This document shows, in pieces, positions 28,541-37,856 of a stretch of 62,537 bases of DNA. The stretch spans positions 1 to 62,537 of the forward strand of contig NZ_JAJCIC010000028.1 in NCBI RefSeq assembly GCF_020554865.1. Direction: 5' to 3'. The notes beneath the pieces are model-generated. The model saw only the letters and a program-made list of their open reading frames with translations. It was not told the origin of the DNA and searched no databases. This DNA is from Lacrimispora sp. 210928-DFI.3.58 (GTDB taxonomy: Bacteria; Bacillota; Clostridia; Lachnospirales; Lachnospiraceae). Each line of letters begins with the position of its first letter. Positions within the stretch are counted from its first letter, which is position 1. A program made the translations under genes and the position numbers.

Positions 28541-29602
28541 TCAGCCCGGACCATCCGTGCGTCCAGGAGCCAGTGTTGTGCCCGATGGACTGGTCGTATT
28601 CGTGCTTGTAGGACTGGTTGTGGACACATTGGAGCTGCCGGAAGGAGAACTGTTGCTGGCACCTCTTGAGGAACCTGCCACGCCAGGTCCTCCGTTCACT
28701 CCGGTTGCGCCGCTTCCTGTGGACGTGGTCCCAGGTGTCTGTGCAGACACGCCGCCTGCATTCTGGCATGCACCGCTGACATCAAAGGTGTAGTCAACAC
28801 CGTTGATATTGACCGTAGTTCCTGCGATCATGCGTCCCTCATTAGCAGGATTCAGATAATAATACTTTCCGTCCACCTGGATCCAGCCGGTCATCATGTG
28901 GCCGTTGGTGTTAAAGTAGTACCAGGAATTGTCAAGCTGCTTCCATCCCGTAGCCATCTTTCCGTCACTGGCATCCATGTAGTACTTGCTGCCCTCGCTG
29001 TCTGTCAGCCAGCCAGTCAGCCTGCGTCCGTCTGTGTTCAGATAGTAGTAGTCCTTGTCCACCTTTGCCCAGCCGGTCATCATCTTTCCGTCTGTTCCAA
29101 ACAGATACCAGTTATCCTTGATCTGCGCCCAGGAGTTTACCACGCATTTGCCGTTGCTCTGGAAATAATACCATGCGCCCTCCATCTCTCTCCAGCCGCT
29201 GGCCATAGAGCCGTCGCCGCGCATAAAATAGTAATCTGTCACATTGTCTTTTGTGATCTTCAGCCAGCCAGTCACCATGGTGCCGTCATCCAGCATGTAG
29301 TACCATTTGCCGTCCTCCGGGTTGATCCAGCCGGTCGCCATAAGGCCATTGGGCCGGAAGAAGTACCACTTGCCGTCAATCTGCTTAAAACCTGTGGTCA
29401 TATGGCCGTTGGACAGATCCATATAGTAGCGGCCTTCGCTTGTATCAAGCCAGCCTGTATACGTTTGTCCGTTATAAATATAGGTCCAGTGGTCATTGGA
29501 CTTTGCCCAGCCGTCCTCAGCGTAAGCAGTAAAAACAGTTCCGATCGACATCACACTGATAATACCTGCTGCTGCAAGAGCTGCAACGTATTTTTTACGT
29601 CC
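28541..29602 (-). CDS. Secreted choline-binding-repeat protein with Ser/Thr/Gly-rich tail
   Basis: A 353-residue exported protein with no enzyme domain. The signal peptide (about 1-27) ends at TAYA-ED. About eleven repeats of the type GWxxxxGxWYYxxxxGxxxTGW cover residues 30-270 and match the choline-binding/cell-wall-binding family. The last 65 residues are low complexity, rich in S, T, G and P, probably a disordered surface extension. Start at 29600-29602 chosen because AGGAGG lies 8 nt upstream; the frame is open to 29647. Likely a non-covalently attached surface protein. Confidence 0.87.
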   Translation of the reverse strand, partial: GRKKYVAALAAAGIISVMSIGTVFTAYAEDGWAKSNDHWTYIYNGQTYTGWLDTSEGRYYMDLSNGHMTTGFKQIDGKWYFFRPNGLMATGWINPEDGKWYYMLDDGTMVTGWLKITKDNVTDYYFMRGDGSMASGWREMEGAWYYFQSNGKCVVNSWAQIKDNWYLFGTDGKMMTGWAKVDKDYYYLNTDGRRLTGWLTDSEGSKYYMDASDGKMATGWKQLDNSWYYFNTNGHMMTGWIQVDGKYYYLNPANEGRMIAGTTVNINGVDYTFDVSGACQNAGGVSAQTPGTTSTGSGATGVNGGPGVAGSSRGASNSSPSGSSNVSTTSPTSTNTTSPSGTTLAPGRTDGPG

Positions 29603-29716
29603 CATTTCTTCTCCTCCTTGCAATTCCCTTTCTATTATGATATCCAACAGGATAATATGTCCATAGCCTAGTAGTTATTGTAACACATCCCGCCTGTATT
29701 TGAGATAACAATTTTA

Positions 29717-31621
29717 TTACAATTTTCGTAATTTGCGATAATATTTCTTCGCGTAGCGATACATGATGATGGTGTATTCTCCGAACTCCTCGCCCAGAGC
29801 CTTTTTATAAACAGCCCAAAGGCTCCACAGAAAGCCTCCCAGGGCAGCGCAGCCATAAAGGACGCCGTACTCCTCCTTCTCCGGCTCTCTTCCCAGATAC
29901 AGCTTTAACAGCCGCTCCATCTGTTCCTCATTATAATAGGAATAAATGGCACACATGGAAATGTCCATTATGGGATCGCACATGCCCGCATATTCCCAAT
30001 CCAGCAGTTTTACACCGCCGTCCTTTAAAAACAGGAAGTTATCCACATTGGCATCAATATGGCACAGGCATTCCGGGCGCTTCATAGCCTCCAGCATATC
30101 CATGATCTGATCCATCCACTCCCGTACCTGGGCGTAGTCCTCAAACAGGACTCCTCCGTGGCTTTTGCACAGCGTCTCATAGAAGCCTATGCGCTCCCGG
30201 ATATCAAAGCGGTGGCCTACCCGGATGCCGGAATGGTGCAGAAGACGGAGCATATCCATGCATCGTTCCATATCCTCCCAGCTGTCAGCCTCTGCATTCC
30301 TGGCCTCCTCGTAGTAATCGGCGATCTTATATCCTGTCTCCGCATCCATATATACCACATGCTCCGTGATGCCCAGAGGCGCAATGGCATCATACACCTG
30401 CTTTTCCTGTCTCCTGTTGATCAGAAGCTCTGTGCCCGGACCAGGGATACGGCAGATGCAGTGCCTGTCTTTTACGCGGAAAAGGAACGACTTGTTCGTC
30501 ATTCCTGATTTCAGGCATTTCAGATCATGGATCTCCGATTCCGGCGTCTGAAACACCTGGGCCACCAGCTTCATGGCCGTATTATCCGACTGGTTCTGAT
30601 ACTTTGTGTCAAAGAGGCGCAGCTCCTCCAGATTTTCAAACTCATATACCTGGTCCGGCTGCTGCCTGTTGGCAAATAGCTCGATCTCATCCCATCTGGA
30701 GGCAGGCCAGCCTGAGGCCTCCTCTGCCTTCTTAAGAAGGCCTGAGTCCTTCTCGCCGGCAGGGTCATCTTCCTTCTCCAGACGCCTCTTCGCCTCCCCC
30801 TTCAGCATGTCCACATAGACCTGTTCCCAGTAGAACTGCTCGGTACCCGGAGCATGATAGTAGGCTTCCAATACGGGCAGAAAGCGGGCGGAAAACTCCT
30901 TTGAGAGGTAAACCGGGCCATACATCACCCATTTGTCCCGTCCTCCCACATTGACATCGGTTATCTTCCCCTTTTTGTTGAAGGAAAGACACCACTCTTT
31001 TGTCTCCCCTTCCTGGAACACAGCACTGTACCAGGCGCCGCATTCATAGGCGTGATACATGTTCTCCCGCATCCAGTTGTCAGAGGACAGAATATACATA
31101 TTCTTACCCCTAAGCACCTCCCTGGCCCTGTAGATCGTAGCCAGGGTATTTTTGCAGGAATACTCCGGATTGTAAAGGAGCTTTACATCATATTTATCGA
31201 TCAGATATTCAAATTTCTCTTTCAGATATCCCACTGCAATGGTGATATCGTATACTCCGGCCTCGTGAAGCTGCTTGATCTGGCGCTCGATCATCCGCTC
31301 GCCAAACACCTCCAAAAGGCCCTTTGGCATCTCGAAGGTAAGGGGGACAAACCGGGAGCCAAAGCCTGCTGCAATGATCAGGGCTCCGTCCACCTTATAC
31401 TCCTCCAAAAGCTGCCTTCCGGCCTCAAGAAGCCTCCAGCCCCGGCCCGGCTGGCTTTCGGCGCCTTGTGCATCTGCCTCTGCAATATACTGCCTCCCAA
31501 TGCATTCCCTTACCAGCCCATTGACCGTTCCCAGTGAAAGGCCCAGCTGCTCAGCCAGCTCCCTCTGGGTAACATCCGGCTGCTCCAAAACCGCTCTGCA
31601 TATAAGTCCCCATCTATCCAT
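29717..31621 (-). CDS. HTH + LicC-like cytidylyltransferase + LicA-like choline kinase fusion
   Basis: A 634-residue three-domain protein. An N-terminal winged HTH (about 1-60, VTQRELAEQLGLSLGTVNGL) is followed by a nucleotidyltransferase (about 78-310) with ALIIAAGFGSRFVPLT and EMPKGLLEVFGERMIERQ. A choline/aminoglycoside-kinase-like domain (about 355-630) has the Brenner-type motif CHIDANVDNFLF and the metal site VKLLDWEYAG. LicA phosphorylates choline and LicC activates it to CDP-choline for attachment to wall or lipid glycans. A fused protein could do both. The ATG at 31619-31621 has GGAG 7 nt upstream; 31633 is an alternative. Adjacent choline-binding proteins support the role. Confidence 0.85.
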   Translation of the reverse strand: MDRWGLICRAVLEQPDVTQRELAEQLGLSLGTVNGLVRECIGRQYIAEADAQGAESQPGRGWRLLEAGRQLLEEYKVDGALIIAAGFGSRFVPLTFEMPKGLLEVFGERMIERQIKQLHEAGVYDITIAVGYLKEKFEYLIDKYDVKLLYNPEYSCKNTLATIYRAREVLRGKNMYILSSDNWMRENMYHAYECGAWYSAVFQEGETKEWCLSFNKKGKITDVNVGGRDKWVMYGPVYLSKEFSARFLPVLEAYYHAPGTEQFYWEQVYVDMLKGEAKRRLEKEDDPAGEKDSGLLKKAEEASGWPASRWDEIELFANRQQPDQVYEFENLEELRLFDTKYQNQSDNTAMKLVAQVFQTPESEIHDLKCLKSGMTNKSFLFRVKDRHCICRIPGPGTELLINRRQEKQVYDAIAPLGITEHVVYMDAETGYKIADYYEEARNAEADSWEDMERCMDMLRLLHHSGIRVGHRFDIRERIGFYETLCKSHGGVLFEDYAQVREWMDQIMDMLEAMKRPECLCHIDANVDNFLFLKDGGVKLLDWEYAGMCDPIMDISMCAIYSYYNEEQMERLLKLYLGREPEKEEYGVLYGCAALGGFLWSLWAVYKKALGEEFGEYTIIMYRYAKKYYRKLRKL

Positions 31622-31682
31622 AACTGTCTCCATTCCGGCTGTATTTTTGTTCAAAATACTTTCATATTTAAAATATGTGAAC

Positions 31683-31710
31683 ATTATATCACATATAGAA
31701 AAAAACGCAA
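31683..31710 (-). promoter_or_regulatory. Promoter of the choline cytidylyltransferase-kinase gene
   Basis: On the minus strand TTGCGT (31705-31710) lies 16 nt from TATAAT (31683-31688). Just downstream an imperfect palindrome of TTCA, ATATTT and AAATAT, TGAA elements (about 31660-31681) could be an operator, possibly for the HTH domain of the gene product. Confidence 0.6.
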
Positions 31711-31750
31711 GCAATAAAAAGGGGGCTGCCGCGCCACATGCAATAAAAAA

Positions 31751-31817
31751 GAATCCTGCCCGGAGGGCTTTTTGTATCGCAGGAGACTCCGAAGGAGTTT
31801 CCTATGATATAAAAAAC
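31751..31817 (-). repeat. Dispersed hairpin repeat, full copy 2 (family A)
   Basis: This 67-nt unit closely matches 3618-3683. On the minus strand it reads as a hairpin CTCC-TTCG-GGAG with flanking AGGA/TCCT pairs, then CAAAAAGCCC-TCC-GGGC. It lies about 140 nt downstream of glnN on the same strand, the same 3'-side position as the other copies. Confidence 0.75.
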
Positions 31818-31955
31818 GCCGGAAACCGCATCATATTTCGCAGCTCCCAGCGCTTTTAAACTTATTTACCTAATGAAACCTATATGCGCCCAGCAGTGGA
31901 AGCACCACCACACCATAAAAGTCTGGCGGGCGCATTTCCCCTTGTAAAGCTTTTC

Positions 31956-34070
31956 TTAAACCTCAAAGATCAGATCGCCGTAGCTAGGCATTGGCCACAG
32001 ATCCTTGTCAACCAGCATTTCCAGCTTGTCAACAGGCGCTCTTAAGGCTGCCATAGCAGGAACCACCACGCTGTGGTAAGCAACTGCCTTGTCTCTTCCA
32101 TCGTCCATTGCGGAAGCCTTTGCAGTAGCCTCTTCCAGAGCAGACAGAGCTGTCTTTGCCTCGGTTAACAGGTCAGAGGTCTCAAGAAGGAGCTCTGTCT
32201 GTGTGCTGATATCAGCATCCGGGCATGCAGTCTTGACAGCGGAGATAGAAGCTGCCAGCTGTGTGGTGTATTTGATCGTAGCAGGGATAAACTGCTTGCT
32301 TGCCATATCGAACATGGTCCTTGCCTCGATGTTGATAGCCTTTGCGTAGTTCTCATACTCAACCTCGGCTCTGGATTCCAGCTCTGCCTTTGTGAATACA
32401 CCGAACTCCTCGAAGAGCTTTACTGCCTTTTCTGTTGTCAGGGCAGGAATGGCGTCAACCATGGACTTGATGTTCGGAAGCCCTCTTCTCTCTGCCTCTT
32501 CTACCCATTCATCAGAGTAGCCGTTGCCGTTGAATACAACTCTCTTGTGAGCAGCCAGCATTTCCTTGATCATATCATGTACAGCCATGTCAAAGTTCTC
32601 AGCCTTCTCAAGCTTATCAGCAGCCTCCTTGAATGCCTCTGCCACGATGGTATTGAGCACAGTGTTAGGAGAAGCGATGGAGTCAGAGGAGCCTACCATA
32701 CGGAACTCAAACTTGTTGCCTGTAAATGCAAATGGTGAAGTTCTGTTACGGTCTGTTGCATCCTTGTCAAGATCCGGAAGGATGTCAACACCTGTCTTTA
32801 AGGTGCCGCCGCTCTTAGAGTGGGTAGCTGCGCCTGTATCGCAGAGCTGGTCGATCACGTCCTCAAGCTGCTCGCCTAAGAAGATGGAGATGATTGCCGG
32901 CGGAGCCTCATTTGCTCCCAGTCTGTGGTCATTGCCAACATCTGCAGCAGACTCACGGAGCAGGTCAGCGTGAATATCCACGGCCTTGATGATGCAGGCC
33001 AGCACCAGAAGGAACTGAACGTTCTCATGAGGTGTATCGCCTGGGTTCATCAGGTTTGTGCCATCATCTGCGGTCAGAGACCAGTTGTTGTGCTTACCGG
33101 AACCGTTCACGCCTGCAAATGGCTTCTCGTGAAGAAGGCAGGCCATGCCATGGCGTCCTGCAACCTTCTTTAAGGTCTCCATCACGATCTGGTTGTGGTC
33201 AACTGCCTGGTTTACTCCCTCATAGATCGGAGCCAGCTCGTGCTGTGCAGGAGCAACCTCGTTGTGCTGTGTCTTAGCCGGAACGCCTAATTTCCACAGC
33301 TCCTTGTTGACATCGTTCATATATGCGCCGATGCGCTCACGGATAGCACCAAAGTAGTGATCCTCCAGCTCCTGGCCCTTTGGAGGCATTGCACCGAATA
33401 AGGTGCGTCCTGTATAAATCAGATCCTTGCGCTGTAAGTATTTTGCGCGGTCAACTAAAAAGTACTCCTGCTCCGGTCCTACGGAAGGAGCAACTCTCTT
33501 AGCAGTAGTATTTCCGAAAAGACGGAGGATCCTGAGCGCCTGCTCATTGACTGCCTGCATGGAACGCAGAAGAGGTGTCTTCTTGTCCAGTGCCTCGCCC
33601 TTGTAGGAGCAGAAGGAGGTTGGGATGCAGAGAGTAACGCCAATGGCATCTTCCCTTAAGAATGCAGGTGAGGAGCAGTCCCAAACCGTATAGCCCCTTG
33701 CCTCAAAGGTAGCGCGCAGGCCGCCGGAGGGGAAGGAGGATGCATCAGGCTCGCCCTTGATCAGCTCCTTGCCGGAAAATTCCATGATAACCTTGCCATC
33801 GCTTGGTGCAGAGATAAAGGAATCATGCTTCTCAGCAGTTACACCGGTAAGGGGCTGGAACCAGTGGGTGTAATGGGTTGCGCCGCGCTCGATGGCCCAG
33901 TCCTTCATGGCATGTGCTACCACATCTGCGATGCTGGGATCCAGCTCTGCGCCATCCTCGATGGTCTTCTTTAATTTCTTGTACACACTTTTTGGCAGAC
34001 GGTCTTTCATGACGGCATCGTTAAATACGTTCTTGCCGAACATCTCTGCTACGTTGAATACTTCGCTCAT
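31956..34070 (-). CDS. glnN: Glutamine synthetase type III
   Basis: A 704-residue dodecameric GSIII that makes glutamine from glutamate, ammonia and ATP. Recognised by its length and by [13 protein letters not shown] (about 207-219), [33 protein letters not shown] and the [14 protein letters not shown] stretch. The N-terminal part ([20 protein letters not shown]) is GSIII specific. The ATG at 34068-34070 (MSEVFNV) follows GAGAGGA; an upstream TTG is less likely. Upstream lies the palindrome CTTAAT-TTT-ATTAAG (34148-34162), a candidate control site. Monocistronic. Confidence 0.95.
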   Translation of the reverse strand: MSEVFNVAEMFGKNVFNDAVMKDRLPKSVYKKLKKTIEDGAELDPSIADVVAHAMKDWAIERGATHYTHWFQPLTGVTAEKHDSFISAPSDGKVIMEFSGKELIKGEPDASSFPSGGLRATFEARGYTVWDCSSPAFLREDAIGVTLCIPTSFCSYKGEALDKKTPLLRSMQAVNEQALRILRLFGNTTAKRVAPSVGPEQEYFLVDRAKYLQRKDLIYTGRTLFGAMPPKGQELEDHYFGAIRERIGAYMNDVNKELWKLGVPAKTQHNEVAPAQHELAPIYEGVNQAVDHNQIVMETLKKVAGRHGMACLLHEKPFAGVNGSGKHNNWSLTADDGTNLMNPGDTPHENVQFLLVLACIIKAVDIHADLLRESAADVGNDHRLGANEAPPAIISIFLGEQLEDVIDQLCDTGAATHSKSGGTLKTGVDILPDLDKDATDRNRTSPFAFTGNKFEFRMVGSSDSIASPNTVLNTIVAEAFKEAADKLEKAENFDMAVHDMIKEMLAAHKRVVFNGNGYSDEWVEEAERRGLPNIKSMVDAIPALTTEKAVKLFEEFGVFTKAELESRAEVEYENYAKAINIEARTMFDMASKQFIPATIKYTTQLAASISAVKTACPDADISTQTELLLETSDLLTEAKTALSALEEATAKASAMDDGRDKAVAYHSVVVPAMAALRAPVDKLEMLVDKDLWPMPSYGDLIFEV

Positions 34071-34180
34071 AGATTTTCCATCCTCTCTTTTTGTTTTGAA
34101 TTTTTCATAATCCAAAGATCCTCATATTGCTATATAATGTCTTTCAGCTTAATTTTATTAAGTGCAAGGCCTAATATAGC

Positions 34181-34212
34181 AAAAAGGCGTTCTCCCTGTG
34201 AGAGAGAACACC
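34181..34212 (-). terminator. Intrinsic terminator of fba
   Basis: On the minus strand GGTGTTCTC pairs with GAGAACGCC (one G-U pair) over a 9-nt loop and is followed by TTTTTG. It lies between fba and glnN, about 110 nt past the fba stop codon. Confidence 0.85.
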
Positions 34213-34323
34213 TTTGTTCTTTACTAAAATAAACCATTTCCCTTAAAAATGCAAGTGGTTTTTTCAATTTTTTGTATTTTTATTTTAATAAGCATTATGA
34301 AGCTGTATTAATAGCTGGGTCCA

Positions 34324-35187
34324 TCAAGCCTTGCCGACAGAGCCGAACAGCTCCATCTTCTCTTTTACGGTTGCCTTGATCGCCTCTGCGCCTGGAGCCA
34401 GCAGCTTTCTTGGGTCATAGCCTTTGCCCTTCTGATCCTTGCCTGCTTCTACATACTCTCTGGTAGCTGCTGCAAAGGACAGCTGGCACTCTGTATTCAC
34501 ATTGATCTTGGCAACGCCCAGGCTGATAGCCTTCTTGATCATATCCTCAGGGATACCTGTGCCGCCGTGGAGAACCAATGGCATGTCCCCTACTGCTGCC
34601 TTGATCTGCTCTAATACGTCAAAGCGCAGGCCAGGCCAGTTCTCCGGGTATTTGCCGTGGATGTTGCCGATACCTGCTGCCAGGAAATCAATGCCTAAGT
34701 CAGCGATGGACTTGCACTCTGCAGGATCTGCGCACTCGCCTAAGCCTACAACGCCGTCTTCCTCACCGCCGATAGAGCCAACCTCTGCCTCTAAGGACAG
34801 GCCCATGGCATGTGCAACCTTTACCAGTTCCTTTGTTTTCTCGATGTTCTCCTCGATCGGATAGTGGGAGCCATCGAACATAATGGAGGAGAATCCTGCC
34901 TTGATGCATTTATAGCAACCCTCGTATGTGCCGTGATCTAAGTGCAGTGCAACCGGAACAGTGATATTCAGCTCTTCCATCATAGCCTTTACCATAGCTG
35001 CAACTGTCTTAAAGCCGGTCATATACTTTCCTGCGCCCTCAGACACACCCAGGATAACCGGGGACTTGAGCTCTTCTGCTGTAAGAAGTACGGACTTGGT
35101 CCACTCAAGGTTGTTGATGTTGAACTGTCCAACTGCGTACTTGCCTTCTCTTGCTTTCTCAAGCATTTCTTTTGCTGAAACTAACAT
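34324..35187 (-). CDS. fba: Class II fructose-1,6-bisphosphate aldolase
   Basis: A 287-residue zinc-dependent aldolase of glycolysis and gluconeogenesis. ALHLDHGTYEGCYKCIKAGF (about 80-99) holds the catalytic D and a zinc-binding H; SLEAEVGSIGGEEDGV and GIGNIHGKYPE hold further metal and phosphate contacts; VLHGGTGIPEDMIKKAI and KINVNTECQ complete the phosphate site. ATG follows AAGGAGG. The leader contains a tandem 17-nt AT-rich repeat. Confidence 0.96.
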   Translation of the reverse strand: MLVSAKEMLEKAREGKYAVGQFNINNLEWTKSVLLTAEELKSPVILGVSEGAGKYMTGFKTVAAMVKAMMEELNITVPVALHLDHGTYEGCYKCIKAGFSSIMFDGSHYPIEENIEKTKELVKVAHAMGLSLEAEVGSIGGEEDGVVGLGECADPAECKSIADLGIDFLAAGIGNIHGKYPENWPGLRFDVLEQIKAAVGDMPLVLHGGTGIPEDMIKKAISLGVAKINVNTECQLSFAAATREYVEAGKDQKGKGYDPRKLLAPGAEAIKATVKEKMELFGSVGKA

Positions 35188-35203
35188 GTTATACCCTCCT
35201 TGT

Positions 35204-35245
35204 AACTTTGTTATTTTCTTAACTTTGTTACTTTCTTAACTAACT
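35204..35245 (-). repeat. Tandem 17-nt repeat in the fba leader
   Basis: AACTTTGTTATTTTCTT (35204-35220) is repeated as AACTTTGTTACTTTCTT (35221-35237), with a partial third unit. It lies between the fba TATAAT (ATTATA on the plus strand, 35252-35257) and the ribosome site, so it is transcribed as an unstructured A-rich leader. Confidence 0.7.
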
Positions 35246-35297
35246 TACTCCATTATAGCGCAGAACCAGGTAAAAAGGAAGCTGTTTTTATAAAAAC

Positions 35298-36791
35298 CTA
35301 GATTCCGAGAATATTTTTTACAGTTTCCTTCATTCCGTCCACGGTGCACTCCCTGCTATGGCGGATCTCCGCATGGCGGATCTCCTCCACAGCCTTCGGA
35401 ACTGCCACGCCTGAGAGGCGGCTTAAGGCATCAACCACGCCGAATTCATCCGGTCCTTCTGCTGCCTTTTCCCCGGCAATGGCCTCCATGACGCTGTGGG
35501 AGAACTTATAGGGGCTGGCCGTAGAAGCAATGACTGTCTTGGTGCTGTCGGCAGATTCCCTTTTATATTTCCCATAAACAGCTGCTGCCACACCTGTGTG
35601 GGTGTCAATGAGATAGCCGGTGCTGTCAAAGAGCTCCTTGATGGCAGCTGCATTTTCCTGTTCCGTGGCATAGCCGCCCTTAAAATCAGCCATAAAGGCG
35701 CGCATCTCTTCTGTCACCGTATAGCTGCCCTGCTCTGCCAGCTCCTTCATAAGCGCTGCATTGGCCTGGGCATCACAGCCTGTGCTCAAGTAGATCAGGC
35801 GCTCTAAGTTGCTGGAGATCAGAATGTCCATGGATGGGGAATTTGTAAGAATGAATTCCCTCTTTCTGTCATATGTTCCGGTGGTGAAGAAGTCGTACAG
35901 CACCTTGTTGTCATTGGAGGCGCAGATCAGGGTCTTTACAGGGAGTCCCATACGCTTTGCAAAGTATGCAGCCAGGATATTGCCGAAGTTTCCTGTAGGA
36001 ACTACCACGTTGATCTCCTCGCCCTCTGCGATCTCCCCGCCCTCCAGCAGCCTTGCGTATGCGTACACATAGTAGACCACCTGGGGAACCAGCCTTCCGA
36101 TGTTGATGGAGTTGGCGGAGGAGAACTGGAAGCCCTTTCCTGCCATTTCCTCTGCCAGAGCCTTATCTCCAAAGAGCTTTTTCACACCTGTCTGGGCATC
36201 GTCAAAATTGCCGTGGATCGCTACCACTGCTGTGTTGTCCCCCTTCTGGGTACGCATCTGCAGCTCCTGGATCGCGCTCACGCCGTCCTTTGGATAAAAT
36301 ACGATGATCCTGGTGCCGGGAACATCTGCAAAGCCTGCCATGGCAGCCTTTCCTGTATCGCCTGAGGTGGCTGTCAGGATCACGATCTCCTTTTCCGCCT
36401 GGTTCTTCTTTGCAGCTGTGGTCATGAGATGAGGCAGAATGGACAATGCCATGTCCTTGAAGGCAATGGTATTTCCATGGTACAGCTCCAGGAAATAGGC
36501 TCCGCCCGCCTTTGCCAGAGGCGCGATCTCCTCTGTGTCAAACTTGCTGTCATATGCTTTTGCGATACAGGCTTTCAGTTCATCCTCTGTAAAATCTGTA
36601 AGGAAAAGCTTCATAACCTCGTATGCTGTCTCCTGATAGGTCATGGATGCCAGCTTTTCTAAGGATATATCCAGCTTCGGGATCTCTGTGGGCATAAATA
36701 AGCCCCCGTCCTCAGCCAGTCCCTGAAGGATCGCCTGGGAGGCTGTCACGCCGGACTGTCCGCCTCTTGTGCTCTGATAGGATAATGCCAT
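35298..36791 (-). CDS. thrC: Threonine synthase
   Basis: A 497-residue PLP enzyme that converts O-phosphohomoserine to threonine. N-terminal domain YQSTRGGQSGVTASQAILQG, PLP lysine in ELYHGNTIAFKDMALS (about 103-118), LTATSGDTGKAAMAGF (about 138-153) and the phosphate-binding VVPTGNFGNILAAYFAK. This is the longer, yeast/E. coli-like class. No T-box leader was seen: only about 50 nt separate the candidate promoter from the start region. ATG follows AAAGGA. Confidence 0.96.
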   Translation of the reverse strand: MALSYQSTRGGQSGVTASQAILQGLAEDGGLFMPTEIPKLDISLEKLASMTYQETAYEVMKLFLTDFTEDELKACIAKAYDSKFDTEEIAPLAKAGGAYFLELYHGNTIAFKDMALSILPHLMTTAAKKNQAEKEIVILTATSGDTGKAAMAGFADVPGTRIIVFYPKDGVSAIQELQMRTQKGDNTAVVAIHGNFDDAQTGVKKLFGDKALAEEMAGKGFQFSSANSINIGRLVPQVVYYVYAYARLLEGGEIAEGEEINVVVPTGNFGNILAAYFAKRMGLPVKTLICASNDNKVLYDFFTTGTYDRKREFILTNSPSMDILISSNLERLIYLSTGCDAQANAALMKELAEQGSYTVTEEMRAFMADFKGGYATEQENAAAIKELFDSTGYLIDTHTGVAAAVYGKYKRESADSTKTVIASTASPYKFSHSVMEAIAGEKAAEGPDEFGVVDALSRLSGVAVPKAVEEIRHAEIRHSRECTVDGMKETVKNILGI

Positions 36792-36844
36792 GATAATGTT
36801 CCTTTCTGAATCATTTTCTTACGATTTCGTTCTATGTCGGGAAA

Positions 36845-36873
36845 AGTTTAGCATATTTTAAATAGGGGTGCAA
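36845..36873 (-). promoter_or_regulatory. Candidate promoter of thrC
   Basis: On the minus strand TTGCAC (36868-36873) is 17 nt from TAAACT (36845-36850). It is back to back with the plus-strand promoter of the ABC transporter, only 21 bp away, so both could share a regulator. Confidence 0.5.
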
Positions 36874-36893
36874 CAGAAAAAAGTAAATTTTTC

Positions 36894-36922
36894 TTGACAT
36901 TTGCCCTCAATGCGCCTATAAT
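36894..36922 (+). promoter_or_regulatory. Consensus sigma-A promoter of the amino-acid ABC operon
   Basis: TTGACA (36894-36899), 17-nt spacer, TATAAT (36917-36922). This is a perfect match to consensus and the strongest promoter in the window. Transcription would start near 36929. Confidence 0.9.
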
Positions 36923-36963
36923 GCAAACCATTCATCAACCACATAGCTTAAAGAAAAAGAGCG

Positions 36964-37007
36964 AAGATGCTTTAGGGACCTTGTCCTTATTGCATCTTTT
37001 TTATTTT
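36964..37007 (+). terminator. Leader terminator (attenuator or small-RNA end) before the ABC operon
   Basis: AAGATGC (36964-36970) pairs with GCATCTT (36992-36998), with an inner AGGGAC/GTCCTT stem and a 3-nt loop, then TTTTATTTTC. It is a complete intrinsic terminator between the consensus promoter and the first gene. A transcript of about 75 nt would end here unless the terminator is overcome. Confidence 0.8.
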
Positions 37008-37041
37008 CTAAGCGTATTTCCGGAAGGCAGAGGTGACAATT

Positions 37042-37773
37042 ATGCCAGATATGGTAAAAGTAGAACATTTAAAGAAGAATTTCGGGGACCTTGAGGTATT
37101 AAAGGATATCAACCTGACTGTAAAGGAAGGAGAAAAGCTTGTCATCATCGGCCCTTCTGGTTCCGGAAAATCCACCTTTATCCGCTGCATCAATTACCTG
37201 GAGGAGCCCACAGCAGGAACGGTTTCCATTGCGGGCACAGAGGTTACAAAGAAAAATCACCTGGAGATGGCAAAGAAATACTCCTCCATGGTGTTCCAGC
37301 AGTTTAACCTTTACCCCCACCTGACGGTGCTGGAAAACCTGACGCTGGCTCCCATAAAGCTTCAGCATATTTCCAAAAAGGAGGCGGAAGAAAACGCTCT
37401 CAAATGCCTGGAGCGCGTAGGATTAAAGGAAAAGTCAGGAAGCTTCCCGGTACAGCTCTCCGGCGGTCAGCAGCAGCGTGTAGCGATTGCCAGAGCTCTA
37501 TGTACAAAGCAGCCTTTGATCCTTTTTGATGAGCCCACCTCCGCCCTTGACCCTGAGATGGTCCAGGAGGTGTTAAATGTTATGGTAGAGCTTGCCCACG
37601 AGAACATTACCATGATATGCGTTACCCATGAAATGGGCTTTGCAAGGCAGGTGGCTGACCGGGTGATCTTCATGGACGGCGGCTACATATTGGAAGAGGG
37701 CACTCCGGAGCACTTCTTTGAGGCTCCTGAGCATGAACGCACAAAGGCATTTCTTAGTAAGATCCTGCATTAG
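37042..37773 (+). CDS. Polar amino-acid ABC transporter ATPase (GlnQ-like)
   Basis: A 243-residue ABC ATPase. Walker A is [15 protein letters not shown] (about 33-47), the signature [15 protein letters not shown] (about 135-149), Walker [16 protein letters not shown] (about 155-169) and the H-loop [20 protein letters not shown]. The last stretch is diagnostic of the glutamine/glutamate/general polar amino-acid subfamily. The ATG at 37042 follows AGAGGTG; a GTG 9 nt upstream is less likely. First gene of a five-gene plus-strand set. Confidence 0.95.
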   Translation: MPDMVKVEHLKKNFGDLEVLKDINLTVKEGEKLVIIGPSGSGKSTFIRCINYLEEPTAGTVSIAGTEVTKKNHLEMAKKYSSMVFQQFNLYPHLTVLENLTLAPIKLQHISKKEAEENALKCLERVGLKEKSGSFPVQLSGGQQQRVAIARALCTKQPLILFDEPTSALDPEMVQEVLNVMVELAHENITMICVTHEMGFARQVADRVIFMDGGYILEEGTPEHFFEAPEHERTKAFLSKILH

Positions 37774-37856
37774 CGCACGGACTTTCTTTGATCCCTGTAC
37801 AGGAAGCCTGTATTTCCTGTTTTGGATAATTTTTTTGAAATGAGGAGGAATTTATT

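Noticed and set aside
36792..36890. T-box or threonine leader before thrC
   Set aside because: The gap from promoter to start codon is far too short for a T-box and no specifier or antiterminator sequence is visible.
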